Under the pieces are notes generated by a model. That model saw only the letters and a program-made list of their open reading frames with translations. It was not told where the DNA came from and searched no databases. Below, in pieces: positions 34,593 through 48,099 of a stretch of DNA of 64,000 bases. Numbering within the stretch: the stretch's first letter is position 1; every line of letters begins with the position of its first letter. This DNA is from Sambucus nigra (taxonomy: Eukaryota; Streptophyta; Magnoliopsida; Dipsacales; Adoxaceae), in the NCBI GenBank assembly GCA_949130495.1, contig OX422207.1, positions 706,648,456 through 706,712,455 of the forward strand. The letters are read 5' to 3'. The translations under genes were made by a program, and so were the position numbers.

Positions 34593-34649
34593 GATAACAT
34601 CTACTTCTTGAAAGTCTTTGAACTTTTGAAGGTTATCCTGGATTAACCC

Positions 34650-35750
34650 AGGGTCGGCTTTGGCAACCAATGACAATTTCCCCCACCTCAGAGGGGTCCT
34701 CGGCTCTAGTAATGAAGAGGGGGCACAAGTACCAAAATCCCATGCCCTTGAGGCGAAGAAGTATCATGGTTTCCAATTATGATTTGAGGTCTGGGTAACC
34801 AGCAACATCTTCTTATCAGACTTCCTAGCTAGGAAGTGGTAGTAGGTGTGGTGGTTCCTGGCAAAGGATGGCACATAACACCCTCTGAAGACCCTGAAAG
34901 GAAGGTATGAATGATGGACTACCCTCTATATGACGATGGATCCAATTATCACCCTCCAAGCATTTGGGGATAATTGGGAAGGGCCCAGGTTAATATGGGA
35001 TAATATTGCTCTAGTTATTGGATGGATGGGAAGACGGAATCCTAACTTAAACATTTGTTCATATACACAGATTTCCCCATCTCGGCCACCAAAGGCCCTC
35101 TCATCCCTCAGAGGTCTCCTAAGCTTGATAGAAGGACCTATGGAATAAGGGTGCCTAAAGGCTAAGAGGTCGAACTCATTGACAGTACTCTCTATCTCAG
35201 CTGGCTCTGAGGTATTAACGTCACTCTCATAACCATCATCCTCATCCCTGGCAACGTCGGCCTGGGCAGGTGTAGGAACACCATCAAGGAACCTCTGAGC
35301 GAACTCAGCCCTTGTGGTGGCTGACAGGGGAATAATATCAATAGGTGGTGGGATAGCCACAATGGGCTCCACAACTTGAATGTCAGAAGAAGTTCATGAA
35401 GTGCTGGAACCGTTGTGGGATGAGGCACGACTTTGGACCTCGGCCTGATCAGGGACCTGATCTTGCCCAATGGAGAAATACATTGCCTCTTGGAATGAAT
35501 CCACAGGCATAGGGTCTGAGGTGGATGACTCAGACATGGGAGAGGGATCAATCGGATCCTCTGATGGCCCAGGAGTCTTGGCTGGCTCAGGGTATATCAG
35601 CTTCAGAGGAGGGGGAAAGATAGGTTTGAGAAGAAAGGCCTTAGCCCTATGAGCTTCCTCTTGGTCTAGCTCTATCTGCCAAATGTTCGTGAAAGTTTTC
35701 TCTCTAAGAGAAGGGAAATCCTCAATAAGCTTATACAGAGGTCTGAGCAT
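34650..35750 (-). pseudogene. Antisense extra ORF of a Tat element with a PF04195-like 'putative gypsy type transposon' domain
   Basis: Starts at ATG 35750 (MLRPLYKLIEDF). One minus-strand frame runs to about 34650 with three stops: TGA at 35394-35396, TAG at 34926-34928 and TGA at 34764-34766. No frameshift is needed. The first third is rich in Pro, Ser and acidic residues. The end carries the family pattern YEQMFKLGFRLP, LGPSQLSPNAWR, RGCYVPSF and HTYYHFLAR. The protein's function is not known in the family. Alternatives: a gag of a minus-strand element. I prefer the antisense reading because the PPT and LTR to its right are in + orientation. Confidence 0.62.
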
Positions 35751-35763
35751 AGGAGGATGAGAT

Positions 35764-36328
35764 TACACTTCGGACCCTAAACCACAAATAAACATCTTGG
35801 CACAACCTAAGATAAGGATCAAACGTGGTTATTTGAATTCTTTTAAATCAAGAACAACCAAGAATAGTCCACCAGAAAACTCATTAGCTCATCGAAAAAC
35901 CTAAGCTACCACCAGAAAATGCATAAAATGGAAAAATAAGGATGAAAATGAGGAAATACATTGAAGGCGATACCTATATGAAGGAGAAATGAAGGAGAGG
36001 AAGATCAGAAACAAAGAAAATTCCCAAAACCCAGTAGTGATGGAGCTCTTGAAGAGAGAGAGAACATATAAAACTCAGGCGGGAAAGGGAGAAAAATGAC
36101 AAAGAAAGAGAAGGAAAAGGGTTTAAACACCCAAACCTATTTGCACGCATCCCAAGGCCCATCATTTCCTTAGGAGACTAAAAGGAAATCATCATTGAAC
36201 TTATTAGGCATGCTACACACATCAGTAGTTGACACTTGTCAAAGAAAGGTTGGCACAAAAGGAAGAACAACCTCGGAGTTATATACCCCTTACTCAGCTA
36301 TTTCACATAGGTAACTAAGGGCTAGGGG
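35764..36328 (+). other. Non-coding stretch between antisense ORF and LTR
   Basis: No gene seen. The last bases, AAGGGCTAGGGG at 36317-36328, look like the PPT. Confidence 0.5.
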
Positions 36329-37422
36329 TGATTGATATGCCCAAAGTGTAACTTATAGCTCGTAGGCACTAACCTCGGCCAGCATGACGACCGAGGTAAT
36401 AAGGACTCAAGACTGATGATCAGCGATCTCATCCAACATAAGGTCGGCTACGGCCGACGTTACTAGCTACCCCTCAATCCGGAAACACCCGAAGTATTCA
36501 TGACTCATGGGGTTCATTATCCATCAGGTCGTCCATAGACAACATCACATCTACCTGATACACCAACCTCGACTGGGAATCAGCCGAGGCCCGTAAGGAC
36601 TAATGGGTTCAACCACCCTTTATCATCACCGTGTTCCCCAACCGACGTTATAGTCATCGATCGAGATCAGTAATGTTACATGGGAACAATCATCTGGAAA
36701 CATCATCATCGGCCCAAGCTGACGTTACAACTACTCCTAACTAACCCCGGTCTGCCCACCTAGCTAAGTTAATCATGAATAACCTCAGAACAAGTAACAC
36801 TCAGACTTCACCAACCTCGTACTCTTCCAGGTTGAGCTTCCACCAAACAAGGACAAGGCTGAGCATTTATAAGCATATGCAAGGATAGGAACGCGTGGAC
36901 AAAATCAGTTGTAACTAAATCAATCCCCTCACGTGGGGGAATATTTTATCATCATTCTCTACATGTGACAATGACATATGCTTTCATTAGATTGGCTAGA
37001 TCATCACACACATGCTCATTGCATGCATGTGGGTACATTATATCCCCCAAACACTATATATATTTGTTTTCTCCTACCTTGAGAGGGATACAAAATTACA
37101 ACCTTAGCTAAAACTCTGTCAAATTACATAGTAGATAGAGAAATCTTGAGGGATTGTATCCATGGTCGTTAGTGCCTTATTTCAGTGACCTTACTCACTC
37201 ACTTGCATAGTGAACGTAGGCCTAATTGGCCGAACCACTTATATATTGGTGTTCATGCTCTTCTCCTCACCTCATTATACATATATATACATATATATCT
37301 ATATTCTCTTGTGCTACAATTTTTATCACTTGCTTGAGCTTACAAACACCTTTATCGGTGGTGCTGTTTCCAGCATCATCATTTACTTTTCCTCACTTTT
37401 TGGTCAATGTTAGTAAATTTCA
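36329..37422 (+). repeat. Tat-lineage 3' LTR (right end uncertain)
   Basis: Starts TGATTGATATGCCC after the PPT. GC-richer U3 contains many 'cctcgg', 'ggtcggc' and 'ccgacgtta' words. The + strand landmark 'cctaattggccgaaccact' at about 37218-37236 is the kind of sequence seen near the U5 of plant LTRs. The end at 37422 is a guess at a TCA; no TSD was found. Confidence 0.5.
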
Positions 37423-38443
37423 GGTCCTTTTAGTTTGTCTCAAAAGTGGAGATTATTAAATTAGAAAACTCAATAATTATTAATTGTAATTTTTGGTTAA
37501 GTTGAGGTGATGGAGTTTACCCTAACAAATGACGAGAGTACAAAAAATGATCAAGATAGTTGATTGAGAGATACATCGTTAATGGCTGGAAATAATAGTA
37601 TCTTGACACCTGCAAAAACAAAACATGTAATTTGATTAACGTCACCACCTCCATTATCTTACATAAACTTAACTCGGTGATAAAATAAAAGTTTGATATG
37701 GTTTACTACTACTCATTAATTCATTGCCAATTGTACAACGCATATTATAGCACCATCGAAAACACTAAAACGTGCATTTTGATTAGTGGATTAACCTATC
37801 AAAATCACAACTTCATTAACAGGCTTAATGGCATTGACTACACCAGGTAGATGCTCCTTAACATGGTGGGCAGTTAAGGGGGTTGAATCTATCTATAAAT
37901 TTACACGTTTAAAGGCATTGATTATGCCATGTACGTTACTAATCCAATTGCAAAATCCTCTACCTAGGTGATAATCCAATTGACATGGAAATAGTAAATG
38001 GAATTATACCAATTACATTAAACGAAAACAAAATGCAAATTCCTGACCAAATGACATTGAATCAATCAAATAAATAATTTCAATGGATCTACCAAGATGG
38101 TTGCTTAAACCAAAGATAAATTCTAAGCTTCCCTTCCGTTAACATAGAGATTCAAGTAAAATTCTAACATAAAATATGTAAAGATTATAAAAGTTTCTAC
38201 CAATTGAATCTCATAACAATTATTCATATTAATAAAGGTTATGATAGTAATTTTTATTAATAAATGTCTTCCAAAACCTCTTCCCTCATCCTTTATCTAG
38301 GCTTGGGGTCGATAATGCAAACAAGGCTATGGATTGGTGGAGTTGAAAAGGTTTATTTGACCTAATATCTAGAAAAAACAAATTTGTTCATAATAATAAT
38401 ATATCCTTGAAAATAATAATAAGAACATGGATGACACAAAAAG
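37423..38443. other. Unassigned AT-rich interval
   Basis: Nothing recognised on either strand. Confidence 0.5.
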
Positions 38444-39517
38444 TGGACATTTTGGACTATTACATTGTCCGTATTTACATTGCTTATGTCGTATACCATT
38501 ACACCCATCGAAGGAAGTTTAAGTTCATATGCTCAACAAGACTAATTTGAATATCAAAATTCTTCAATGACAAGACTTTAGAAGATTGATTTTTGTAAGG
38601 TTGTGTTTAAAGTTTCCCTAATGTTTTATTTAAGTGTCGGGAAATGTTTTATAAAAGGTTTTTTTTTCAAAATATTACATTTTTTCTAAGTCAAATAATT
38701 TTTGAAAGACTTGTAGGCGGAGTTTTTAAAATCTCAAAATATTTGTTCCTGTCGCTCCAATGACATTCCTCACTCGTTCAAATGACATTCCACTGTTGTT
38801 AAAACGACATTGAGAGTCGTTCAAATGATATACACTTTTGTCGTTCGAACGACCCCACCGATTCAAGTTTTTTTTTTATTTATAGAAAACTACTTTGTAA
38901 ACGTTTTTCATTCAAGACTATAGACTTTGACGAAAATGAGACTGTAATCTGCGGAATTTTTAGTGTCCACTTTGACGTTACAAAACCTTTTTTGGATTCA
39001 CAAATCATCCTTAATACTTTTGTGAATCATTTTTTAACCTAATATACAACTTTGTTGAAGTTTATCTTATAGAGACTAAATCTCTACTGCTGGATTAGTA
39101 ACTGTTGAGGGAGTTGCTTACTGATAATTGCGATCACTTGGGAAGACTCGAGGATGTTCCTTACTGGAGACAGGATAAGGTTCTTGTGGGTTTTTATGGG
39201 AGTTAATTACTGGTTTCCAAGTTGCGGCCTATGTGAGTTTTCTTTGATAGATTCATTACAGATTTTTGAAAGTGTGTTGCACGTTGCGATTTGCAAACAG
39301 TTATAAAAATAAAGGTTTTTCCCTCTCCGGGGATGTTACCTAAAATTAACATGTCCAGCAATTTGTGATTGTTTTTTATGGCATGATTAATTTATTCACC
39401 TAGATGCATGTTTTAGGGTTTAATTAATTTGGATTAAAAAATGACATCCAGTTAATTAAGTTTAACGTTTGGAAATTTGGAAATAAAATTGATAATCGAT
39501 ATCACATAGCATTCTCA
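38444..39517 (+). repeat. Element 5 5' LTR (start approximate)
   Basis: Aligns with 43244-44306 from the 'cacccatcgaagga' box onward. The first 40 bp are badly diverged, so the start is uncertain. Contains motif array 38752-38854. Confidence 0.7.
38752..38854. repeat. Array of TCGTTCGAACGA-type motifs (Element 5 5' LTR)
   Basis: Five half- or full palindromes of the form 'gttcaaatgaca' to TCGTTCGAACGA. The perfect one is 38841-38852. Confidence 0.82.
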
Positions 39518-39520
39518 AAT

Positions 39521-39532
39521 TGGTATCAAAGC
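39521..39532 (+). promoter_or_regulatory. Primer-binding site, Element 5
   Basis: TGGTATCAAAGC: one mismatch to the initiator-Met type site (TGGTATCAGAGC) of Element 6. Confidence 0.8.
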
Positions 39533-39628
39533 AGGTTCTTTAATTTATTGAGTGATCATTTTTCGCAAAATTTTTATGATATCGATTTTTTGAAAAATTT
39601 GATTTTGAAAATTTTTGCAATTTTTTTG

Positions 39629-41577
39629 GTGGATAACTTATATAATTGGATGCCTATATTTAGTGGCACTAATTACGCCTATTGGAAAGCCCTCATGAAA
39701 TTTTCATGAAAGGCTATTGATGAACGTGTTTAGGTTATTTGTGAAATAGGGTGAACTCATCCCTCTATCACTGTAGATAATGTGACAAACCTTAAACCTA
39801 TATCAAAATGAACTGAGGATGAATTTAAATGGAGAACATATAATTCTCGCAGGCTTAGTGCAATTTCTGGAGCCGTCGCACCCGACGAGTTTCGACGCAT
39901 CATGACGTGTACCACATCGAAGGATTTATGGTATATTCTTCAACTTACCCATTAAGGCACAAATACAGTGAACGAATCTAAATTGCAATACTTAACTACT
40001 CAATTTGAAATAATAACAATCCTTGAATCTGAATGTTTTGATGAGTTTTATGCTCATTTGTCTGATATTATCAATACTAGTTTCAATCTTGATGAACATA
40101 TTCCTGATGCATGTGTAGTTAAAAATATTTTGATATCTTTGGCTAAACATTTCATCACGAAAGTCACTATATTAAATTCCTTAGGAAATTTGAGCAATCC
40201 TATGTTAGAAGAACTAATAAGAGACCTCTAGACGTATGAAATTGACATGTTTCCTGACACTTTCAAGCCTAAGGATAGACGGATATCACTGAAGGCCTAG
40301 TCTAGAAAAGGTGAGGAAGTGTCCAAGAGAGAGAAGAGAAAGAAAGAGAAAGTTTATGAGTTCGAGTCTGAGGGAGAATTTTATTTTGATGATGTGGCCA
40401 TGCTTACTAAATTTTGAAAAAAGTTTCTCAAAATTTCGAACGAAAATTCTTCTAATAAAAAGATTTTTGAGAAAAATGAAAAGAAAGGAGGGGACAAAGA
40501 GAGCAGTGAGAAAGAGAGAAAGGAAAAGGAAATATGTTTTGAGTGCGAGGTCAAAGGGCACAAAGTGTTTGAATGTCCCATTATGCTAAAGAAAAAGGGT
40601 AAGAAAATTGCCATGCCAGCCTCTCTTAGCGATAGTGACGAAGAAGTGGATGATTTTGGGGATGAGTAATCACATGGTATGTGTGTCGCCTTTATGTCAA
40701 GTCACGTGAGTATACCTTGCTTGTCCCATGATGATGAGGACACTTGTGTACATGTAACCCCTGGTGATGATTTGAGTGTTTCGAGTGAGTGTGAGAGCGA
40801 GGTTGGAAGTGAGGATGAAAGAGAACTCTAAAGAGCGTTTATAGATTTGTATGGATCTACCTTAAATATGAAGAGGTTGAATAAGGATTTAGGTCTGAAG
40901 GTGTTAGATTTGGAGATAGAGATAGGAGTTTGAGGGGATTTGAGGCATAGACGAGTCAAGTCCTCAAGGTGAATGTTTCTTTGAGTGAGCAGTTGATCGT
41001 CGTAGGTTAGGAAAATAGTGATCTTGAAGCCCGTGTGGTCTAACTAGAGAGAAATATTGAACAAGATCGGAACATAAATGTCATTATAAAGGATACATCT
41101 AAGAAGGGAGGAAAAATGCTCCTCTGTCCTGATTTAGGTAATGTTGATAGACTAGGAATAGGCCATAACGGTGCGTCCACTTCCCATGTTGCACCCAAGA
41201 CAATTTTCGAGTTTGTCCTTGATCCATATGGCCTTCAACATAAACCAACTAGGCATCTAGTTCCAAATAGGAGAGTACATCCTAGACGTTTTGAGATAGG
41301 TGTTCCTAGGCCCGTGTATGTTTATTCCCATTGTAAGAAGAGAGTACACTTTAGGGAATTATATTTTTGTTTGGTAGCGTGTCACATAGAGTTTTTACCA
41401 CATGTTACCATGCATGCACCCACGCATGATACTTTACCTTCTCCGGGAGATTACATGAGAGAGTTTGCACATATTCAAGAGAAAGTTAAATTTTTAGTCA
41501 AGACTTCACATGATTTGGTGGATATTTTTCATAGGATGTCACTATCTTTGGAAAACTCATCCACACCTAATGATTAA
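39629..41577 (+). pseudogene. gag: Element 5 gag (UBN2 family), decayed
   Basis: Follows the Element 6 gag from its start; the ATG is now GTG at 39629. The UBN2 capsid region is readable (NYAYWKALMKF, PDEFRRIMTCTTSKDLW, NESKLQYLTTQFE). Its frame holds through about 40,670 with many stops. One intact CCHC knuckle lies at 40535-40576 (CFECEVKGHKVFEC). Later parts are in another frame. A C-terminal segment at 41116-41577 includes a ruined knuckle (YSHCKKRVHFRELY, first and last Cys lost). No pol follows. Confidence 0.82.
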
Positions 41578-43243
41578 GGTTTATGCTTGTTTACTAGCAT
41601 AGGATGACTTTCATGATGAAATATAATGATAATTGCTAGTGTGTACCAGTTTTGTATTTATCGTTTCCTTTTGGTATATTTTTTGAAAAACCAAAAATAA
41701 TTTTTTTTTGATTTTTTTTTGAAAAATACAAAAAGATTTTCAATTTTTTAAGAAAAAATTGAAAAAGGCAAAAAGATTTTATTTTGATAATTTTTTTTGG
41801 AAAAGGCAAAAAGATTTTTGTATTTTATTTTACACCGTTTATGGACAGACATTTAGGATGACCAAGTCACAGCATCAGTCCATATCTATGTGACTAATTG
41901 ATAGTGTTTTGAGATGATACATCATTTCATCCATGTGCTTAATAATGTATGGAGTCATTGAGATGAAATTTGAGATTACTTTCTACATGTCTGACTTATG
42001 ATTTCCTTTAATGCATACTTGCACGAATTTGTTTAATTATTGTAATTGTCTATCGCATGTTGGTCAAAGTGTTTCCATCTCAATCCTATCTTCAAAATGA
42101 AACATATATGATAAAACTTGATAATGAAAGTAGTGCATGTAAGAACCGTTGTATGTGAGGAATTTATTTATTTTAAAAAAATGATGAGTGAAAAGGGGAA
42201 AGGTCTATGAAAGGTTCACATGTCCTTTGCGATTAAACCACTGTTTAAATGGACCTAAACACTTGTGGAATTGTAAAAATTAGCCAAGTACCAAAGAGTT
42301 TGAAAAGAGCTAAAAAAGTGTGGCATTGAAAAAAGTAGCCAAGGCAAATTAGTATAGTTTGACATGATCATTCAAAAGAACAGTATTGAATATAAAAATA
42401 TGATCATTATATTATATTTGAGGGAGATTGGTTGAAAATATATCAATGGGATGAATGTCTTGACAAAGTCTTCAAAAAGCATCACTTACTTTTAGATGTT
42501 ATTGGTCTGGAAATCATTTTAGACTTTGATTTGTTGATGAAATTGAGTAGATGTCATTTGAATTCAATAATGTTTTACACCTAAGGACGATTTTGAGTTC
42601 ATTCGTTATGATTATCCATATTCATCATGAACATTTGTTATATATGTTTGAGTTGATTTACCTAATGAACATGTTCACACCCATTCATTCCATTTCTACG
42701 ATTTGGTTATCTTAGAGTAAATTCATGGTGAGTGTTGTTTTTAAAATTTTATTTTCTTTAAAAAATTTAAAAAATCAAAAAGAGCTTGTGGATATTTTTT
42801 GAGTTTATCCTTGCATGATTGTTGTTGATTTACTTATGCTTCTTTACTTAATTGTGACACTCCGTGTATATTTTTATCTTTATTCTTTTCCTTGTCTATT
42901 TTGGACAGATAAAAAGGGGGAGAACGAATTATGAATTATAGGGGATATTTGAGATTTTACTTGATTTGATTTGATATGCTATCTTATTTCAAACTCCTTA
43001 CATCACGAAGGTATTTGATTTGTTTGTTGTGTGTAGGTCTTTGATGATCATTTGGAAAGCACACAAAAAAAGCGCAAGGAAATCAAAGATATTTGATTTC
43101 AAAATTGAAGATTTTTGAAGACTTACATTTGTAGTATCTTTACACTTTTGGGCTCATGTGAGGGTAATAGATTTGTATAGGAAAATTGATTTAATAATTC
43201 AGAATATTTTTAGTTTGTACTGGAGTAGACATATGGGGAGATT
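41578..43243 (+). other. Element 5 non-coding tail with CAAAAAGATTTT repeats and PPT
   Basis: No coding capacity. Repeated 'ggcaaaaagatttt' phrases lie at about 41690-41820 and 'aaaaagggggaga' at 42910-42922. The PPT 'catatggggagattt' is at 43229-43243. Large parts align with the tail of Element 6 (52368-53903). Confidence 0.7.
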
Positions 43244-44306
43244 TGTAAGGACATATTTGATATAGTCTTACATTTCCTATATCATATACAATTTCACCCA
43301 TCGAAGGAAGTTCAAGTTCATATGCTCAACAAGATGGATCCGAATATCAACATTCTTCAACAACAAACCTTTGCAAGATTGATTTTGGTAAGGCTATGGT
43401 TAAAGTTTCATTAATGTTTCATTTAACTATTGGGATATTTTTTATTAAAGTTTTTTTAATCAAAATATCACATTTTTTTCTAAGTCAAATAGTTTTTGGA
43501 AGACTTGTATGCAAAGTTTTTAAATTCTCAAAAGTTTCGTTCTTGTCATTCAAATGACATTCCTCATTCGTTCAAATGACATTAAGAGTCGTTCAAATGA
43601 CATAGAGTTATCGTTCAAACAACATGCTGAAGTCGTTCGAACGATCCCGGTGACATAAGTTTTTATTATAAATAACTGCTTTGTAAACCTTTTTCATTCA
43701 ACGTTATAGAGTTTGACAAAAACAAAACTATAGTCTGTAGATTTTTTAGTCTTCACTTTTTAGTTACAAAATCTTTGTTTTTGGATTCACAAATTATACC
43801 AAATACTTTAATGAATTATATTTGAACCCAATATACAACTTTGTTGAAGTTTATCTTGTAGAGACTAAATCTCTATTGTTATATTGGTATCTCTTGAGGG
43901 AGTTCCTTGCTGATGACTGTGATCGCTTGGGAAGACTCGAGGGTGTTCCTTGCTGGAGACAAATATTTGTTTCTTATGGGTTCTTGCTTGGGTCCATTAC
44001 TGGTTTCGAGTTTGCAGCCTATGAGAGTTTGCAGCGGTAGATTCATTGCAGATTTCTGTAAGTGTGTTCTGCATTGCAATTTTCAAACATTTATAAAAAT
44101 AAAGGTTTTGCCCTTTTGGGGGATTTTTTCTAAAATTAGCGCGTCCAACAATTTGTGATTATTTTTTATGGCATGATAATTTATTCACCTAGATGCATGT
44201 TTTAGGGTTTAATTAATTTGGATTAAAAAATGACATCCAGTTAAATATGTTTAATGTTTGGAAATTTGCGAATTAAATTGATAATCGATATCACACATCA
44301 TTATCA
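43244..44306 (+). repeat. Element 5 3' LTR (1,063 bp)
   Basis: TGTAAGGACATA to TTATCA. The motif array 43544-43646 includes a perfect TCGTTCGAACGA at 43633-43644. Confidence 0.78.
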
Positions 44307-44772
44307 ACTTGGTAAAATAAGGAATATTATCCAAGATAATGGCCTATTCAAAGTTCAATTAGAAAATTCAATTAATAAACCAAACTATCATAAATTCATA
44401 TATACCAATTACACAGAATAATTCCAAGAGATTTAAAATGTTGTTTACACTGATGAATTGCATAATTAAACAAAAATTATGCCTACGAAACATCCTCGAA
44501 AGAGAGGATCTTGATTAAATAGGCACAGGCTGCAAATCACAACCATTCTCCATTGATAGATTATACACTTCGCATCTCAAATAAGTCTCCTCCATAAATG
44601 GTTGTCACGAACTTGTTCACAATGGGCGAGATGCATTTTTTAGTCAAATAGCATCCTCACGAACATGCCATAGACTAATAAGTCTTGACCGTGAGTGGTA
44701 GAGAATTATATGGTTATCATAGTCTCGAGTAGACCATGGGAATTATGAGGGAACAAGAAAGGGACAAGAGAT

Positions 44773-44945
44773 GATTCAATTCATGCTGATTAAGTTCATG
44801 TTGTTCCAAGTTAAGAATTCAATTCATGTTGATAAAATTCATGTTAATACAATTCATGATAATACAAACATGTTCATTAAATTCATGCTGATTCAATTCA
44901 CATTGTTTCAACTCAAATATTCAATTCTTGCTGATACAAACATGG
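44773..44945. repeat. Degenerate short tandem repeat
   Basis: About eight copies of 'aattcatg.tgat' spaced 15-25 bp. Confidence 0.8.
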
Positions 44946-45153
44946 TTTTGAATACATCATATATCTAGCTATCAAAAGAAAAATATACAGCATGAAAAAT
45001 CCTTCTATATTTGTGAACATGGATTCAACAAAAATGGGTGATCTAGAGAATGCTCCTTAGAATATACACACACACTTCATTCATTATTTTGTAAAATAAT
45101 GGACAACTGAAACAATAGACAAATGAAATTGTACACATACATAATTCCTTAGA

Positions 45154-45154
<1 letters not shown>

Positions 45155-45206
<52 letters not shown>
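45155..45206. repeat. (CA)n microsatellite
   Basis: Uninterrupted CA run of about 52 bp. Confidence 0.95.
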
Positions 45207-45207
<1 letters not shown>

Positions 45208-47829
45208 AATGCAAGTTTAACAGTATCAAATGTATGAAATGTTTTGATCGGTAAAGGTATTTTTGGAATCTCTTACTCTTGGTTTGGAAGAGTATGGAAT
45301 AGTCAACTATAGAGCCCTTCAATTTAAAAAGGTTTATAGGCTTATATGCTATATGTCACACCCTTATTGAGTCAAGTAGTCATTTTAAGGTCTAAATCAC
45401 TCAAACTGTTGTACTCGAAACAAAAACAAATAAGATCTTCAAAAAGATCTTATGCAGAAATGAACTTTTTGTGCTTTCAGACACGTCTTATAGAAGCCTC
45501 GATATGGAGAACTTGAAGACATAGTACTGGTCACTTGAAAGATTAGAGATTTTTCACAGGACACAAAATTCCAGCGAAGCCTTTTTTCAATAGTGAAGAA
45601 AATCTTCGCTGATGCATCATTGTGGCAGAAAACACATCACGAGAACGTCCAAAAGTTTCTCCAATTTTCTTTAGAGAAAATTTCAAAAATACATTTATGG
45701 AAAATTCTAAGTATATTTGACATAAGCATGAACATTCATAACTAAAATATACATAAAGATTCAATTATTTTATATAAGAAAAGTGTATTGTGTATTTTAC
45801 AAATGAAACCAAGGTTAATTAAAGATATTTTTCAATAATAATAATTTTTTACTTGAGGTGTGAATATAAGTCCTCTAAGTCTTTTTTCTTTCCTACGTCG
45901 TGTACTTGAGGTTTAACATTGAGCGAATCCGAGATATTGATTAAGCTTTCTGGTGACCTCTTGGGCAAAGACTAAAAGATATTTTCTGAAGAAATTTAGA
46001 AAATCTATTGCCGAGCATACTGAGTATACTATACTCTTACATCGTATGTAGAGATGATTGTACATAGTATTTCCTAATTGGGTCACAATTTTCCATCAAA
46101 CATCTTCGTAGATCATTATAAAAGAACTTGAGTAATCTATTTTTCCCGAATCTTTTATTGTGGTTCCATTCAAGATATTATTAATAGTCATGATGATGAA
46201 ACATCACTAATTAATTCCCTTTGTTTCTAAGGTTTAATTGTCTGGTAATTTAGTTATTGTCTAGTTTGTCTTTATAGAAATCGATTCGTAGAGTTATAAG
46301 TAAAATAATGATAGCCTCCTTCCATAAGCTAAATCATTAGGGGGATTCACCTATTGATTGTCTTCGAGTGTTTTTATAGGCAAAAAAATTACTATAGATA
46401 GTTCCTCGATCCACCTTATTTTAACCTTATCTAGTGGCTTTTGAGTTCAACAAGAACCATCTTGTTCCAATTGTTAGAATGACCATTTCTTTGAGGGAAT
46501 ATACTGGATAAATAATGATTTCAAATACCATATTTGTAGAATAAGTTTTGAAACTTTTCAATGTGAATTTAAGTTCGGTTCTGGAACCTCAAGACCTAAA
46601 ATATCAAACAATGTGTGATATTTTTCTATAAGAGACCGTTTACTCTCTAGTTTACTCCATATATGATATATCAATCTTTTACGGAACGCTCGAATAAGAC
46701 TCAATTATGTCTATACCCTTATATCTATTGAAACCACTGAATATATACCTTGACCTAATGTGGAAAAATTAGGAATATGAGAATGCTCTTAAAGTTGTCA
46801 AAATTACAAAAATACCTCTAAACTATAGAAGTTGTTTTAACTTAACCTCAATCACACCTTGTGAATTGAAATTGACCATAACTCCTATTCAAATTTCACA
46901 TGTTTCAAGAATTTATCAAGTCAGAAGTCTTAAAGTTGAAACAAATTGTAGTTAAACCTCCAAATTTTCAAAAATTTGAAGTATATGACCTTTTCTTAAA
47001 TGAAACTTAATTGAAGTTAATTATAATTCATCCCCAAATAATTTTAAACCAATTGGACGCCTTGTGAGCAACTGAAACACATTAAATGACATTTTTACAC
47101 ATTTTCCTCACTTTAAAATTCATCCATTTTGATCTCAAATCCACCCCGTCTCCACCAATCGACACTTATTAATGAACCATATGAAAATGCATTATAATCT
47201 ACTTATATATACTCTCTCATGTGTTAAAACATTAAGTTTAGGATAATTAATCCTACTACTTGATTGTTATGTAGATGTCATAAGCATACCTTACACACTG
47301 TTCCAAATCAACGGCTTAGCACATCTATAAGATTCTGAGCTAGAGTTTCTTTAATATCCACTTGGTTGATGTTTTTTTGACATCTAAGCTTCATGTATAT
47401 CGACATTTTTTTTATTAAACATTCTTTCGGACTTAGAGTATATTGCAAATTATTTTTAAAATATGTAGACTTTTTTTTTTTTTTGGATTTGATGATTAAA
47501 ACGATCACATAGTGTAAATTATAGCTATTGTGCACAGGTGTGCCCATGAAACCACCTTAGAACTATAAATATGATTTTAATGAACATGGGGGAGATCCAA
47601 ATGTCCTAATTTTATCCAATTAGATACGTATTGTGCGTACATATGTAATCTTACATTGTACGAATGAAGGTCGTATTTTTGGGATTTTCATATAAATACC
47701 TTTTTGGAACCAAAAGTTCATATATTTAACATTTGAATTATCATCTTAAATCATTTTTAGAGATTTTTCAAAGTCTCTCTGGCAATTATGCATGTTCTTC
47801 CTAATTTTAAAGTGCTGAATAGATCCACT

Positions 47830-47855
47830 ATATATATATATATATATATATATAT
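47830..47855. repeat. (TA)n microsatellite
   Basis: Uninterrupted TA run. Confidence 0.92.
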
Positions 47856-48099
47856 TTCTTATTAGGGATTTTATTGAGTTGAATAATTTTCAAACCAAAA
47901 TAATGTTAGATTCAACTTCAATGCATATCATAATCATTTGTTGAATTTAATTAACTACATCTAAGGGATTATATGAGAGCTACTTTCTTGCATTTTGCAA
48001 ATTTTATTTTTAACTTTTATGAGAGAGATGCATGCTGAAAAGGGGATGGTCCTTATTCGTGTGTGTCAATTCAAACCAATTTTCACCAAAACTTATCCA

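Larger units (their letters stand above)
34593..37422 (+). mobile_element. Tat-lineage Ty3 element, 3' remnant (antisense ORF, PPT, LTR)
   Basis: An antisense extra ORF is followed by a PPT-like AAGGGCTAGGGG and a TG-starting LTR with + orientation landmarks. Antisense extra ORFs between pol and the 3' LTR are known from the Tat lineage (Grande, RIRE2 and relatives). Pol and the 5' half are missing; the left edge is the junction at about 34592. Confidence 0.6.
38444..44306 (+). mobile_element. Element 5: gag-only LTR retrotransposon (copia-type gag), old
   Basis: 5' LTR about 38444-39517, PBS 39521, decayed gag 39629-41577, long non-coding tail, PPT, 3' LTR 43244-44306. No protease, integrase or RT is present in the 3.7-kb interior. 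The LTRs differ by an estimated 15-20%, so it is old. No TSD is visible. Closely related to Element 6. Confidence 0.78.
44307..48099. other. Unassigned AT-rich interval
   Basis: No credible gene. It contains the short repeats listed separately and a 10-bp inverted repeat at 45430-45453 (ATAAGATCTT, loop CAAA, AAGATCTTAT). Confidence 0.55.

Noticed and set aside
46700..47300. Possible gene in the 44307-48099 interval
   Set aside because: Only short frames with random composition and no motif on either strand.
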